Assembly: GCF_029962835.1 (NCBI RefSeq)
Contig: NC_080578.1
Location: forward strand, 102,465,759 to 102,529,758
DNA length: 64,000 nt
Source of the DNA: Magnolia sinica
Taxonomy: Eukaryota > Streptophyta > Magnoliopsida > Magnoliales > Magnoliaceae
Reading direction: 5' to 3'
Positions 34,820 through 47,000 of the stretch are shown here, piece after piece. How positions within the stretch are numbered: position 1 is the stretch's first letter; the number at the start of each line of letters is the position of its first letter. Under the pieces are notes generated by a model. It was not told the origin of the DNA. It ran no database searches and was given only the letters and a program-made list of their open reading frames with translations. Position numbers and translations under genes: made by a program.

Positions 34820-35065
34820 CACTACAAGAAAACTGGCCTTTACCAGCGGTCAAAACCCCCGGCTAAGGCCTAGAAAACCGACAAAGCCTTTGCCCGTGGT
34901 TTGCTAACAGCCGGTAAAGCCTCGGTCGGTAAAGGCTTTACCGGAAGTCATGTTCCCTTTACTAGCCGTTGTGCAGGCTGCCGCTGCATGTGGGATTTAC
35001 TGGCGGTTGTGCAGGCTGCCGCTTCATGTGGGATTTACCGACAGTTTGTACGGTAGGTCATGGTA
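34820..35065 (+). mobile_element. CACTA transposon left terminus
   Basis: CACTACAAGAAAACTGGCC is the classic terminus of plant CACTA (En/Spm) transposons. It is followed by subterminal repeats as expected: CCGGTAAAGCC-type words in both orientations and two direct copies of GTTGTGCAGGCTGCCGCT.CATGTGGGATTTAC near 34968 and 35005. TAC precedes the terminus and could be one target triplet. I did not find the matching TTCTTGTAGTG end within the next several kilobases, so the right end may be lost or mutated. Confidence 0.75.
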
Positions 35066-35295
35066 TTTGAAGTTTTGGCTCTTAATCCATGTGGGACTGA
35101 TTTAACTTTACTAACACTTCAATTAGCAATTAGGCTCCTAATTCCATAATGCATATGCATTTGTAAACCTATCTATAATTGTGATTTGGTTTTCTGTTTT
35201 TTTTCCCTATCCCTTACTGGTTAAGCTCTCTTCTCCATTGCCTATGGCAGCTTCATGTTGCCTGCAGTTTCGGATGTACACTGCAAACATTCAGT

Positions 35296-35296
<1 letters not shown>

Positions 35297-35336
<40 letters not shown>
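35297..35336. repeat. (TA)n microsatellite
   Basis: About 20 TA units between the CACTA end and the MYB fragment. Confidence 0.92.
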
Positions 35337-35342
<6 letters not shown>

Positions 35343-35779
35343 AAAGAGGAAATGACACAAAATATATGCCCGACTCCCAGTAAGGCCCATTTTATGAGTT
35401 CTGCCTCTCCAACTCATAAAATGATGGACCTTATCATTGACCCTTTTGGTCAAGGCCCACCTGACTTTTGGTCAAGGCCCACTTGATTTCGCATTCCTCT
35501 TAGGAAGTCGATTATGCCTAGTGATTGTTTTCCTATATAAAAATACATGCCTATGTGGCCCTTTCACATGCATCGAGCTGCCGTGAATAATATTTACAAT
35601 AATAAATCGAATATTTTCAAAATAAATAAATAAAATCCATCAATCTATAGCTCCAATTCATACATGCCTAAAACCTGCAAAACAAAATAGCGAAAAGAAA
35701 TTAATTGGTATCAGAGTTAGAGATTGAAATTCAACTCAATATTGCATCAAAATACATATTAAAGCAATCGAAAACTTAC

Positions 35780-35987
35780 TTATTTCCAAGAACCGAATGA
35801 AGGTTGACAATGATCCGCTCTTCTTCACTAGAGAATTTTCCACACCTATTCAGTCCGTGAGCTTCGGGAGTGCTCTCCAACTTCCATGACCATCCTTCTC
35901 AATGTAGTTCACAAGCCTTTGATCTTCTTCTGGGGTCCATGGACCCTTCTTCACACCATGTTCTTCACAACAAGGAGACCTCCTCAT
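35780..35987 (-). pseudogene. R2R3-MYB transcription factor fragment
   Basis: From an ATG at 35987 the minus strand reads [17 protein letters not shown], then [18 protein letters not shown] and SWRALPKLT: the start of a plant R2R3-MYB DNA-binding domain with two of the regular Trp residues. The third R2 helix should follow a family-conserved intron; here the next text, GLNRCGK, is joined directly but shifted by one base. It then jumps to FSSEEERIIVNLHSVLGNK of R3, skipping about 18 residues (the SCRLRW to RGK stretch). The fragment ends at a good donor, AA|GTAAGT, where R3 genes usually have intron 2. Intron 1 is thus absent, intron 2's donor kept, and R2 broken. Not a working factor. Confidence 0.8.
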
Positions 35988-36571
35988 TACAACTATGGCT
36001 AGAGAAATCAATGACAACGATGAAAAAAAAAAAAGAGAGAGAGAGAAGAAAATCCCTTGATTTCTTTGGCTTTTCTCAAACTGATCTGAGATTAAGAAAA
36101 GCAAGAATTAAGTCAAGGGACAACTTGAAAACTGGAGCCTGTGTAAGTTGTACAGAGGAAAGAAGTGTCCTAGCTATCTTTACTTTTATTCTAATAGAAC
36201 ATACAATTGCCAATGCCAATGAAAACAATAACATTTTTATCAAGAAGTGCCTTGTAATCTTCAGTCTCAGTTTGATACACAATGGAAAATGAAAACCTGA
36301 ATTTCCAGGAAATGAACAGGAGACTGGAGACCCATGCTTCGAGATGTAAATAGCAAATATGGGTAGAATAGAATGTAAGATTTTTTTTAATTTTAAATCA
36401 AGAGGTATAAAATCTGATGGGAAGTAAAAGGGCAAATGATGGTACAATTCAGATGGATAAAATTGAAATTCCCAACAATTCAATCTACTGATAGCTAGCA
36501 AATATCATATGAGAGAGTACAAGTAATGAAAAAATTTCCAATGCTAGGAACAAGGTCAAATGATTTCATAC

Positions 36572-37427
36572 CATTCCCAATCAGTTGATGTACAGAAGCG
36601 TAAGAATGAACACTGCTGGTCTGATCTAAATACGTAAAAGGCAAACAATAGCTTTTTTTAAAGGCAAACAGAAATAATGTGTACTTGTCTCTTCAACTTA
36701 CTGTTTGGATGAAACATTCTAGAAACAAACCGAACTGTTGTAGGATAAATCCCTGAAACATAATTTACACTTTAGAAGACTATTAATGTCTCTCCTGAGT
36801 CCAACCAGAATAATGCTTCTCCCAACTCCCCACTATACCATGTATGGATATGTTATCAGAACCATACACTCAATGGGCCCTGCCATGTATGGTCACAGTT
36901 TAAAAATAAATTAAACTGGCTGTTATGCTTGTCCACTGGAGGGTACAGTTATAATCACTGTACGCATGGCACATGTATGGTGGGGATCGAAGAAAAATAT
37001 CATTTAACCCTATAGTTTAATCAATGAAATTATGTCCGTAGAAGTGCACCGAAACTGACTGCTGTGGGTAACTGTTTTCTCGTTAAATCATTTTATACTT
37101 TTTTTTCTAAAATTAATACTTATGGTATATTTCAGGCCAAAATAATTTCCATTTTGGTCATCTACATAACGAAGTCAGCAAATGAAATCTTACATTTGTT
37201 TTAGATTCTCCAGACCAGTAAATATGTCCCCAATGAAACCAGAGAGGGAATTGTGACTGAGATTCCTGCACTTGGAAAAAAGATCGGTTGGCAAACACGA
37301 TCTGGCTACTCATAAACTAGAGAATTAAACACCCTCACTCATTACAAGAACTTACAAATAACGGAGAGATTTCAAGGAAGCTAAGGAGAATGGAATATTC
37401 TGTCTCAGCCGATTGAATGCCAGGTTT
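36572..37427 (-). pseudogene. STRUBBELIG-type LRR receptor fragment
   Basis: Four minus-strand exon-like pieces with splice borders. 37427-37356 is exactly 72 nt, between TGCAATGCAG and GTAAGT, and reads NLAFNRLRQNIPFSLASLKS. 37265-37194 is exactly 72 nt, between AAGTGCAG and GTAAGA, and reads NLSHNSLSGFIGDIFTGLEN. 36752-36702 reads DLSYN then a stop. 36625-36572 is decayed. One leucine-rich repeat per 72-nt exon is typical of plant LRR receptor kinases, and the NLA.N, GDIF and DLS.N succession fits the STRUBBELIG-receptor family. Signal peptide, membrane helix and kinase are absent. Confidence 0.7.
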
Positions 37428-38249
37428 CTGCATTGCAGGAAGAAAACAAAAATATATCTTGGAATTGAGATTCAAATAAAATAAAATAAAAAAGGATTAA
37501 ATCCTATATAGGAAAAGGAAGCCATAAAAAGTTATAGACATCTTACATATGGGTTGCACTGGGGGGCAAAAATAAAGGAATTATGCCATGAATGCTATTG
37601 TTACTGACATCCCTGCTTTTTCATTTTATGTAAATGGTTTGGTTTGCTGTTTGCAAATATCCCCTTTTCATCTCTTTCATTTTTGAAGATGGATTATTTA
37701 ATTAGAGAAATATATTGGAGAATTTGGAGTTTTAAAAAATATTGGAACAATCCACATTCAACCAAGGAAAAGGCCAAAATTTGTATGGCCAGGATCTTCA
37801 ACCTGAGGATTTTAGGTGTATGGGCCATCATGTTTCAAAAAAAAAAAACAAAAGGCTCAGGTTTTTCCAATGGGGATTATTCTAATGCATGCATGATTCC
37901 AGTGGGGCTATATCTACAGCTTGGGTCAGTAAACAATGAGCCCCATTTGTACAAACTGAATCTCTCATCCTGAGCATTGTATAATAACTCTGGACCACGC
38001 AAAAATGAGGAATGATATTTGCAACTCTGCATCTGGATACACCAAAAAAAGTGTCCACGTGTGCTGATTAGACAACAGTATCAGCTTTTCTTATGGGTAA
38101 CTAAAATTTTATAAAACCAATGAACAGGAGAATACAATCAGTCAAGATAATGGATGGGAGTCCCCTACAAAGAATAGATCATGGATTCCACCTGTATCCT
38201 AAATCACTGGATCCCCTATGCTTCTATTATGAATTGTGAGAAAACAAAC

Positions 38250-38333
38250 CTGCTGACGCAGAAGGAATTCTTTCTGAGATTTCGACAACTGCCCCTCAAC
38301 CTTTTGGGTTATTTTCTCTGCTACTCGTATTGA
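38250..38333 (-). pseudogene. LON2: single exon of peroxisomal Lon protease
   Basis: An 84-nt exon between acceptor TTCTGTCACAG and donor GTTTGT reads SIRVAEKITQKVEGQLSKSQ then KEFLLRQQ. As I remember the family, this is the part of the Lon N-domain/linker just before the ATPase module in plant peroxisomal LON2. The exon is open and its splice borders are preserved, but I see no neighbouring LON2 exons, so the gene fragment is isolated. It shares strand and neighbourhood with the LRR and MYB scraps. Confidence 0.75.
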
Positions 38334-39230
38334 CTGTGACAGAAAACTTGCATTAAAATGCATATGGCAAATCCTCCCACAGTTGCAACGCAGAACCCAG
38401 AAGATAAATGGCAGTGATCCCACAAAAATTCTCAAAGAAAACTAATCTATCATTGATCTGTAGAATTACTGCAAACACATGTTTCTTAAATAGGTTATCA
38501 TTTACACAGTCTAATGAAATGCTGCCGAGCATCAACATTACGTGCGAATGATAGAAAAAATCTTACTCACACTATGAAGATATATGAATTAGAATTGTTC
38601 TCAAGTCTATGATTGAGAAAAGTAGGACATTGCAAGAAAGATGTGTGGTCTTCACGCAGGTGTTGGACAAGCTTATAAAGTCATGCCGATGCCCGATCTT
38701 TTGCAATCTAAATATGCATGTCACACAATCCTACCTCTAAAGAAAGTTTACTAGAGATGATCAGTGCTTTCACAAAGATTATTATAGTTTGAGAAATAGG
38801 CTCCTCCTAAATTAGAAGGAAATCATAAGATGCAACGAGGAATCCAAATTCGAGTGGGATATGATCTTGTAACCTTTGAGGATCAAACGTGGACTCATAA
38901 GGAAACTCAGATATAGTCACCGCCATTTTCGGTCTTTCTGAACAACATCTTATGAAACTCGATGCACCAACCAATTACATACAATTTCTCTCAAAGCGCA
39001 ACACTATTCTATCTCAATTTTAGCCTTAGTTACCTCCCAGCCCCCTATAGTAAGCTGGGAGTTTAGCATAGCTTAGATCTACTATTGTCTAGTACCATCA
39101 CTGTGATACACTGAGGAGTAGCGTACACATCCATGACCTTTGTAGTTGGATCCTTGATCAAATTGAATCTATACCTTAAAGATCACACTAGGCACATCCT
39201 ACTGGCCATTCACTTCAATTGCTTATTCAC
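38334..39230. other. no recognisable feature
   Basis: Unique-looking DNA. I searched here for the inverse CACTA terminus and for further LON2 exons and saw neither. Confidence 0.45.
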
Positions 39231-39238
39231 ACAAAAGA

Positions 39239-39858
39239 TTAGGGGTGCACATCGAACCGGTAGAACCATAGAACTGGACCAGAACCGACCAAACGGTCCA
39301 GTTTGGTCCGGTTCTAGAGGCCACCGGTTCCGGTTCCAGTTCCAAAAATCAAAGAACCAATGTAATCAGTTCGGTTCTCGGTTTGGGGGTATGTAGAACT
39401 GAACCGAACCTTGAACCGATTCATAGAACTAAACCGTGGATCCGAACCACGGAACTGAACTGTGGAACAGAACCTAGAACCGAACTTAAAACCGAACCAG
39501 GAACCCTTTGATTGTTTCCATATTTGACTCATGATTTATGGTTTACAATGCATCATTTGATTGTTTCCATAAATGTATTTAGCACACCTTATACAATATC
39601 TAAATCATCTATCAAATGGATCACAACATGAGTGGACATGGGCTAGATTATAAAATAAAATATGCAATTGGGCTGGATTATAAAAAGCCCAGAACCGTGG
39701 AACCGATCCGGAACCGAACCAGTTTTAACGGTCCGGTTTTGGTTCGGTTCTAGGGTGCCAACGGTTCGGTTCCGGTTCCGAATATCCTAGAACCATCGGA
39801 AACGGTTCGGTTCTGGTTTCACCTCAAAATCGGACCGAACCGACTCATGTGCACCCCT
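39239..39858. mobile_element. hAT-type non-autonomous element
   Basis: Flanked by the 8-bp duplicate ACAAAAGA (39231-39238 and 39859-39866), the length typical of hAT transposons. Ends are AGGGGTGCACATCG and CATGTGCACCCCT. The interior is dense in alternating GGTTCGGTTC/GAACCGAACC words. No transposase frame. Target duplicates show no mismatch, so the copy is probably not very old. Confidence 0.88.
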
Positions 39859-39866
39859 ACAAAAGA

Positions 39867-40269
39867 TCACAAGTAATTTATCTTTTATTTTTCCCTACCT
39901 ATTTTATGTTATCGTTGATTGTACTAATCTTAATTTTAAATTAATAAAATCAATGATACAACCTTTATTTTGAATCTTATTCATCCATTATTGCATTATT
40001 GAGAAATTTGGAAACCACAATTACTATTGAAAGAAAATCATTAGCTCAAGGCGAAAAGATTCCACTAAAGGACTAACCCCCCATTCCAAATCAATTGATC
40101 GTTGTACATTGGTGGCTAGACAATCAAGTTAACTTTTACATGTATGATTCTACGACTGATTTGACGCCCGAGGTAGCATGCATTTATTTGATTCAAGTCA
40201 AGTACTAATCTGGCATACCCAACATTATCTTAATCACACACATTTGATCGAATATGAGTCATTTGTTAA
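39867..40269. other. no recognisable feature
   Basis: AT-rich sequence with no gene or repeat that I can name. Confidence 0.45.
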
Positions 40270-41582
40270 CACATATGGCCCTATGTTTGATTGAATAGAA
40301 ATAACTATATTGCTATTTTGGCTTCTTAGACACTCTTCAGCCATGTTTGATACCTTTTTCAAGGAAAAAGAAAATATAAGATGATCTTCTCTAGCTCATT
40401 AATTGAAGTGGTAAAAACAGTAAGGATAAGATGTTCTCTGGCTAATTAATTGAATTGGTAAAGACTTGGATGAGCCTGTGGGTGATATAGGGTTTAAGTC
40501 TTAGTCATCTCATATAAATACCTTCATAAACATTATTATGTTGTAAAAAGAACACAATGACAAATCTCATTCTCGCCAATTTCTTGACCTAAAACTTGCT
40601 TAGAATATTTTCAAATTTTGAGGTTTTCTCAGAAAATCTTGTCAAAATTAAAATATTAAAAAACATGTATTGTAAATTATTAAATAAATTTAATATATTA
40701 GGGCCAAGAATCAATCCGGCTAAGTGGGAAAAAAAAAACCCAAGTTCTAAGAGCCGTCCTCCTATTTCCAAATTAACGCTCATGTGTTGAATGGACCAGG
40801 ATTATTCTTGGGAAAACATGTAGATGGTTGGACGAACCTGATGGATGGATGGTTTGCACCTATGTGCCATCCCAACACGTGTAACTTATACTTGAACTTT
40901 CTTACACATGCATATGCATTTAGCAAAGGCTCATACCCATAATACCTGTTTTGCTCTAGCTTCATACTCTGTCTCCAGCATAGTTGTGGAATCTGACTCT
41001 TGGGTGGTGGTGGAAGAGGCAGCGGACCCCATCGCCCATTGCCTTTGGAACATCTGGTACAGGTTAGGAGCCATCCATCTTTTCAGCCAATCCCTTAACC
41101 TTTGTTTTAGGCATATCTTCTGTGAGGGTAACTTTGTGGCAGACGGGCTGGCAAGGATGGTAAGCGAAGGATGCGGTAATTCGTTCTATTGTCTTCGGTC
41201 GGACTTGCCGATAAAGGTCAGGGGTCTTTTGGTTCTTGATAAGGCGGGCTTGGGTTACTTGAGAACCTAAGGTCTACGTGGTCCAGCCCCTTGTTTTCTT
41301 TCGGTGGTTTTTGGGTTCTTTTTGCCTGGCTGTCCCTGGCCGTCCCTTCTGTTCATGTTTGTGTGGGTGAGTTAGTCTGTTAGGCGAGGTATAGCTCCTT
41401 TCCTTTTTGTTGGAGCCAGCCCGAAGGGCTGTACATCTGTTCTCTTTCTTCTAATAAAATTGGTGGCATGAGCCCATCTTGTAAAAAAAAAAAAAAAAAA
41501 AAAAAAAACTATGTCACCCGCTCCAGCTTGGCATTGAGCACTCTGAAACAGTCTTCTACATCAGCCCTAAGCTTTGTTTGGC
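40270..41582. repeat. tandem duplicate unit A, with LINE insertion
   Basis: About 0.78 kb without the insert. It shares with unit B, in order, GAATAGAAATAACTATATTG, AGATGATCTTCTCTGGCTC-like, the R40 words, TTTGCACCTATGTGCCATCC, ATACCTGTTTTGCTC, GCTTGGCATTGAGCACTC and TCTACATCAGCCCT. The units are directly adjacent, so this is a tandem duplication. Unit A is split at 40976 by a LINE tail. Confidence 0.82.
40977..41507 (+). mobile_element. 5'-truncated LINE with RNase H end and poly-A
   Basis: A 531-bp insertion starting AGCATAGTTGTGG and ending in about 26 A residues. Flanks are ACTCTGTCTCC (40966-40976) and ACTATGTCACC (41508-41518), an imperfect target duplicate absent as a duplicate from the empty unit B. 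The plus frame to 41270 reads the end of a plant LINE RNase H domain (VVVESDSWVVVEEA, FRHIFCEGNFVADGLARMV). Poly-A, target duplicate and 5' truncation are classic target-primed insertion marks. Confidence 0.85.
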
Positions 41583-42512
41583 TCATATGGCCTTATTTTT
41601 GAGTGAATAGAAATAACTATATTGCTATTTTGGCTTCTTAGACACTCTTCAGCAATGTTTGATACCTTTTTCAAGGAAAAAGAAGATATAAGATGATCTT
41701 CTCTGGCTCATTAATTGAAGTGGTAAAGACAGTAAGGATAAGATGTTCTCTGGCTAATTAATTGAATTGGTAAAGACTTGGATGAGCTTCTGGGTGATAT
41801 AGGGTTTAAGTCTTAGTTGTCTTATATATATACCATCATAAACATAATTATGTTGAAAAAAGAACACAATGACAAATCTCATTCTCGCCAATTTCTTGAC
41901 CTAAAACTTGCTTAGAATATTTTCAAAATTTGAGGTTTTCTCTTAAAATCTTGTCAAAATTAAAATATTTAAAAACATGTATTGTAAATTATTAAATGAA
42001 TTTAATATATTAGGGCCAAGAATCAATCCGGCTAAGTGGGGGAAAAAAAAACCCCAAGTTCTAAGAGTCGTCCTCCTATTTCCAAAATAACTCCCATGTG
42101 TTGAATGGACCAAGATTATTCTTGGGAAAACATGTAGATGGTTGGACGAACCTGATGGATAATGACCAGCATGATTCCGATTCATCAAAAGAATTTGAAT
42201 TTCAAAACTCTTGTAAGGTTGTTGGAACGATAAGGATGGATGGAGAAATAAGGAAGTATAGCCTTACAAAATCCACAAGGAGTTAATGAAGGATTCTGCA
42301 CAGCTCACTCTGACTATCTAAAAATATCTTGTACTAATCTCTATCTAAAAATATCTTGTACTGACCTCCTATAAATAAGAACAGGTTATGGCTCTTGTAC
42401 TCACATTCACTTTCATCATAAATAAGAAAGCTTTTACACTTTAGCCTTTATTCTGTTTTTTCTTCTTGGTATCAAAGCCGTGTGAGTACCCAAAGCCTAC
42501 TACACACATTCA

Positions 42513-43560
42513 ATGGCATCCCTTTCACTCAACGCAGGAAACTTCATCACCCTCATACTCTCCCAAGAAAACTACCCATTATAGCATGAGCAAGCCCTTG
42601 CTCTAGCTGAAAGCCAGGATCTGGTCGGACATCTCACAGGTGCAACAGCAGGTCCTACCAAATACAAACCATCACCATGAACTGATCTTACAGAAGAATT
42701 CATTGCTTGGTGAAAATCTGATAGGCTACTCCGAGGTTGGCTCATAGGCACTCTAACTGAGTAAGCTCTCGGCTTAGTCATTGTTTTAGAACTTCACAAA
42801 TTGTTTGGGATGCTCTCAAGGAGGCCTACTCATAGGACTCTCAGGAAAGGGAGTATACTCTTCATCAGCAACTCACATATCTTCGTAAAGATGAGACTGT
42901 CTCTCTGGCTGAACATCTTCGCAAATTCAAAAGTCTGTGTGATAGCCTTGCCGCTATTGGTTGCCCAGTAACGAACAAGGTCAAGGTTTTTTCTCTGCTC
43001 ACAAGTCTTGGTCCAAACTATGAGACCTTTGCCACTACGATGCTCAAACCTCCACGTCCAAACTATACTGAGCTGGTATCTCTCCTTCAAGGATATGAAC
43101 AAAGACAGACCTTGTTTGGAGCCTCCTCTCAAACTCTGCAAGATGTCTTCTATGGTCAGAAACAACGCAGATATGAACAAAGATAGACCTTGTTTGGAGC
43201 CTCCTCTCAAACTCCACAATATGCCTTCCATGGCCAGAAACAACACCCTCAACAACAAGCTAATCACAGCCGAGGGTCACAAGTTTCATTCAACTCCAAT
43301 GGTAGAGGTTTTCAAGCCTATAATAACTCACCAAATCTTGCAGGCTCTACTCTTTTTGCAGGTTCAAACTCCAATCAACAGTCTTGCCAAGACAATAATG
43401 ATCAAAACCCTCAAGCTAGTATGGCCCGAAGACCACCCCACCTGGCCAACCTAGAATGACCTCCACTGAAAGAGAAATGTATCGAGATGATCGATGCTAG
43501 TATTGTGGTGTCATGGGACATATTGCCAAGATTTGTTGGTATGTGCCAAAGCAGCCTCCA
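42513..43560 (+). pseudogene. Copia 2 gag
   Basis: Begins MASLSLNAGNFITL at 42513. Stops replace several codons (for instance Trp of ENYPLW and a Gln in the zinc knuckle C.YCGVMGHIAKIC). Around 43090-43250 a block containing GACCTTGTTTGGAGCCTCCTC is duplicated, lengthening the Gln-rich region. Protein cannot be made as one piece. Confidence 0.8.
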
Positions 43561-46500
43561 CTGCAGCGTGACAAAGTGCCACAAGCCTTAGCTGCTCTCA
43601 CCCTTGACAACACCCTTGCCGACACTGAATGGACCACAGACACAGGAACTTCTAATCACATGACGGATAATGAAGGTATGTTAAAAAATTTATGTCCTTA
43701 TATAGGTTCGGACTCTGTTTTGATTGGTGATGGTACACCTCTGCCAATTAAAGCCATTGGAGATGCCTATATCAACAATAAAACCACAACACTTCCTTTA
43801 CATGATGTTTTGCTTGTACCACACTTAGCTAAAAATCTCCTCTCCGTTAGTCAATTAACTGATCAATATCCTGTTACCTGTGATTTTTCTAATACAAATT
43901 TTTGTCTTAAGGATCAGAAGACAAGTTACACGTTAATGACAGGAACACGCAAGGGTGATCTTTATGTCCTTAGCAGTCCACCTAAACTTCACTATTCCAA
44001 TCAGTCTAGATCTGGGTCTGCAGAAGTATGACATCAGCGTCTCAGCCATCCTCAAGAGTCTACCGTTCACGTTCTAAAAAAATAAGAGATTAATTGATGT
44101 TTCAGGGTCCGATAAGTTAAGACATATTTGTGACAATTGTCAGTTTGGCAAACTGAGTAAACTATCTTTTTATTATACAATACTAGTTTAGATTTTTTTA
44201 TTAAAATTCATTGTGATTTATGGGGACCTGCGCCTGTTGCCTCTCTAGAGAAATTTCGTTATTATGCTTGTTTGGTTGATGATCATTTACGATATACTTG
44301 GATTGTTCCCCTAAAAAATAAGTCTGATTTTGTAAATGCTTTTCTGGTTTTTGAACAATATGTCCTGCGACAATTTGACAAAAAAATCAAAATCATTCAT
44401 TTCGATGGCGGTGGTGAATTTGTCAACACAAGACTAACGTCTTACTTTCAAGCACAGGGTATAGTTCACCATATTTCTTGTCCCTACACACCAGAGCAAA
44501 CAGGAATGGTTGAAAGATGACATCGCATTATTCGAGAACTAGGTATGACTATGTTATTTCACTCTGGTACCCCTCTATACCTATGGGTTGAGGCTTTTCA
44601 AAATGCAGTATATCTTATCAACCGTCTTCCTTCCTCTGCTCTTAACAATGATACACCATTTTTTAAACTTCATGGCACTCATCCAATTTATTCCTCCTTA
44701 TGTATTTTTGGATCTAAATGTTTTCCTTATACCTGGGATACAAGGACAAACAAATTTAATCCAAAGACCGTAACTTGTGTTTTTATTGGATATAGTGACA
44801 AGCACAAAGGGTACAAATGCTTTCACCCCTTCAGCAAAAAAATCTTCATCTCACGACATGTAGTATTTGATGAAACCAACTTTCCTTTCAAAGATAATCG
44901 TACACGTACCATGTTGCCAACCTTGGATCGGCGGCTCAGTATTTTTGACTCTTAGATTACGTTGCCTATTGATCAATCTAACTCTTCTATCTCTTCTGCA
45001 GGTTCTAGTGGTTTTAACATTCCTCTACTAAATCCGTACGTCCTAAGCAATACGACCCCTACTCATAACAGAGGACAAAATGTGCAGGTGGTTCAACACC
45101 TGGACAATTCGCCTCAATATCGAGGCTATTTACATGCACCACCACCTCCCCTGGAATCGCTGACTTCACCATCATCTATGAGATACGATTCACTAATGTC
45201 TCATCTAGACCTGCCAGCTTCGTCATCCAATACGCACCTCCCAACTGAGTATCCCTCCTCTCCACCAGATTCTCTTCGTGACGATAGTATTGCCCATCCT
45301 AATACTTGTCTTCCTTGTGATACTTCCTAACAGTATATGCTTTTTAACACTGATTCTTTGGTGCATTTACAGGACCATGGTACACAACCCGAGGAAACAA
45401 CAGTGTCAACTTTGTCACCCCCACATAGAATTGTGACCCGATCACAACATGGAATTCAGAAACCAAATTCAAAAGATGTGTTGATCGTAAGCACACAAGC
45501 TGTCCCTCGATAGCCACGAAATGTGAAGTCTGCTCTCAGTCATGCAGGTTGGAGGTCAGCAATGTTTGAAGAGCTTAAGGCTCTACATCATAATCACACT
45601 TGGAAGCTTGTTCCTCTCCAACGCCACATGCATGTCATTGGCTCGAAGTGGGTATTCAAGTCAAAACTGAAAGCTGATGGTTCACTTGATCGGTTGAAAG
45701 CCAGACTTGTTGCCAAAGGCAACCACTAACAAGACGACATTGACTATACAGAGACATTCTCAGCAATCATCAAACCTGGCACTATATGACTGATCATCAA
45801 TTTCGCTCTAGTTCGACATTGAGACATATGTCAACTTGACGTAAAGAATGTTTTTCTCCATAGTAACATCACGGAGGACATCTACATGGACCAACCTCCT
45901 GGCATGACCGATCCCAATCATCCTCAACATGTTTGTAAGCTACAACGATCTCTCTACGGTTTGAAACAAGCTCCACGAGCTTGGTTTGATCGCTTTAGTG
46001 TTTTTCTGATCCATCATGGTTTTTTCTGCAGTTTAGCTGATCCTTCATTATTTATTTTACACTCTCCACATGGCACTTTAATTCTACTTCTATATGTGGA
46101 TGATATGCTTCTCACAGGTTCCAATCAAACGTTATTAAACAGCTTCATCAAAATCTTAAGTTCCGAATTTGCAATGAAGGATCTGAGCCCTCTTAACCAC
46201 TTCCTGGGTGTTCAGATTACTACAACACAAGATGAACTTCACTTGTCATAGTCTCACTATGCTCTTACCATCCTTGAAAAAATACAATTGGTAGATTGTA
46301 AACCCATAAGCACTCCCATGAAATCTAAAACCAAAGGTCTTAACGACACCAAACTACTCGAGGATCCTCGACATTTCAAAAGTATTATTGGAGCACTTCA
46401 ATATCTTAAACTCACTCGACCTGACATTTCATTTTGTGTTAATTATGCTTCCCAATTTATGAATGCACCTACACTTGCACATATGAAGATGGTGCGACGG

Positions 46501-47000
46501 ATACTTCGTTATGTCAAGGGTACTATACACCTTGGTCTCCATTTTTCTTCACACTCTACACTTCATCTATGTGCTTTCTCTGATGCAGATTGGGCAGGAT
46601 GTCCTTCCACTAGACGGTCCACTTCTAGTTACTGCACCTTTCTCGAACGCAATCTCATTTCTTGGTGTGCAAAAAAATAAAATACTGTCTCTCGCTCTAG
46701 TACGAAGGCTGAATACCGAGCCATGGCCCATGCCATTGTTGAGCTCATATGGCTCACTTTTCTACTTCGTGACTTACAGATTCCAATGCCACGTCCACCA
46801 GTTCTATTCTGTGATAATATAAGTTCTTTACATGTGACTGTCAATCTCGTCTTTCATGCTCGTAGCAAACACATCGAACTGGATTATCATTTTGTACGAG
46901 AGCGGGTTGCACTTGGTGTTCTTGTTACTCGTCATGTCTCCACTTGCAATCAAGTTGCTGACATATTCACAAAACCAATGTCAAAAGTACTCTTGTGACA
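43561..47000 (+). pseudogene. Copia 2 pol
   Basis: Protease (near 43600-44030) keeps the active site DTGTSNHM. Integrase (44090-44950) has HICDNCQFGK; the second Asp block reads HFDGGGE in place of HSDGGGE. Reverse transcriptase (45520-46250) keeps LLLYVDDML and YGLKQAPRAWF but has a stop after KGNH at 45727. RNase H (46400-47000) has DADWAGC and SKHIELDYHF with a stop near 46678. It thus retains motifs that the copy at 25-30 kb lost, and vice versa; neither is functional. Confidence 0.82.

Noticed and set aside
35704-35722. TTGGTATCAGAGTTAGAG resembles a tRNA-Met primer-binding site on the plus strand
   Set aside because: No LTR ending in CA directly upstream and no matching second LTR found; a chance or degenerate match.
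37644-37973. 109-codon open frame on the plus strand between captured gene pieces
   Set aside because: No recognisable family, low-complexity parts, and on the other strand from the exon pieces; insufficient support.
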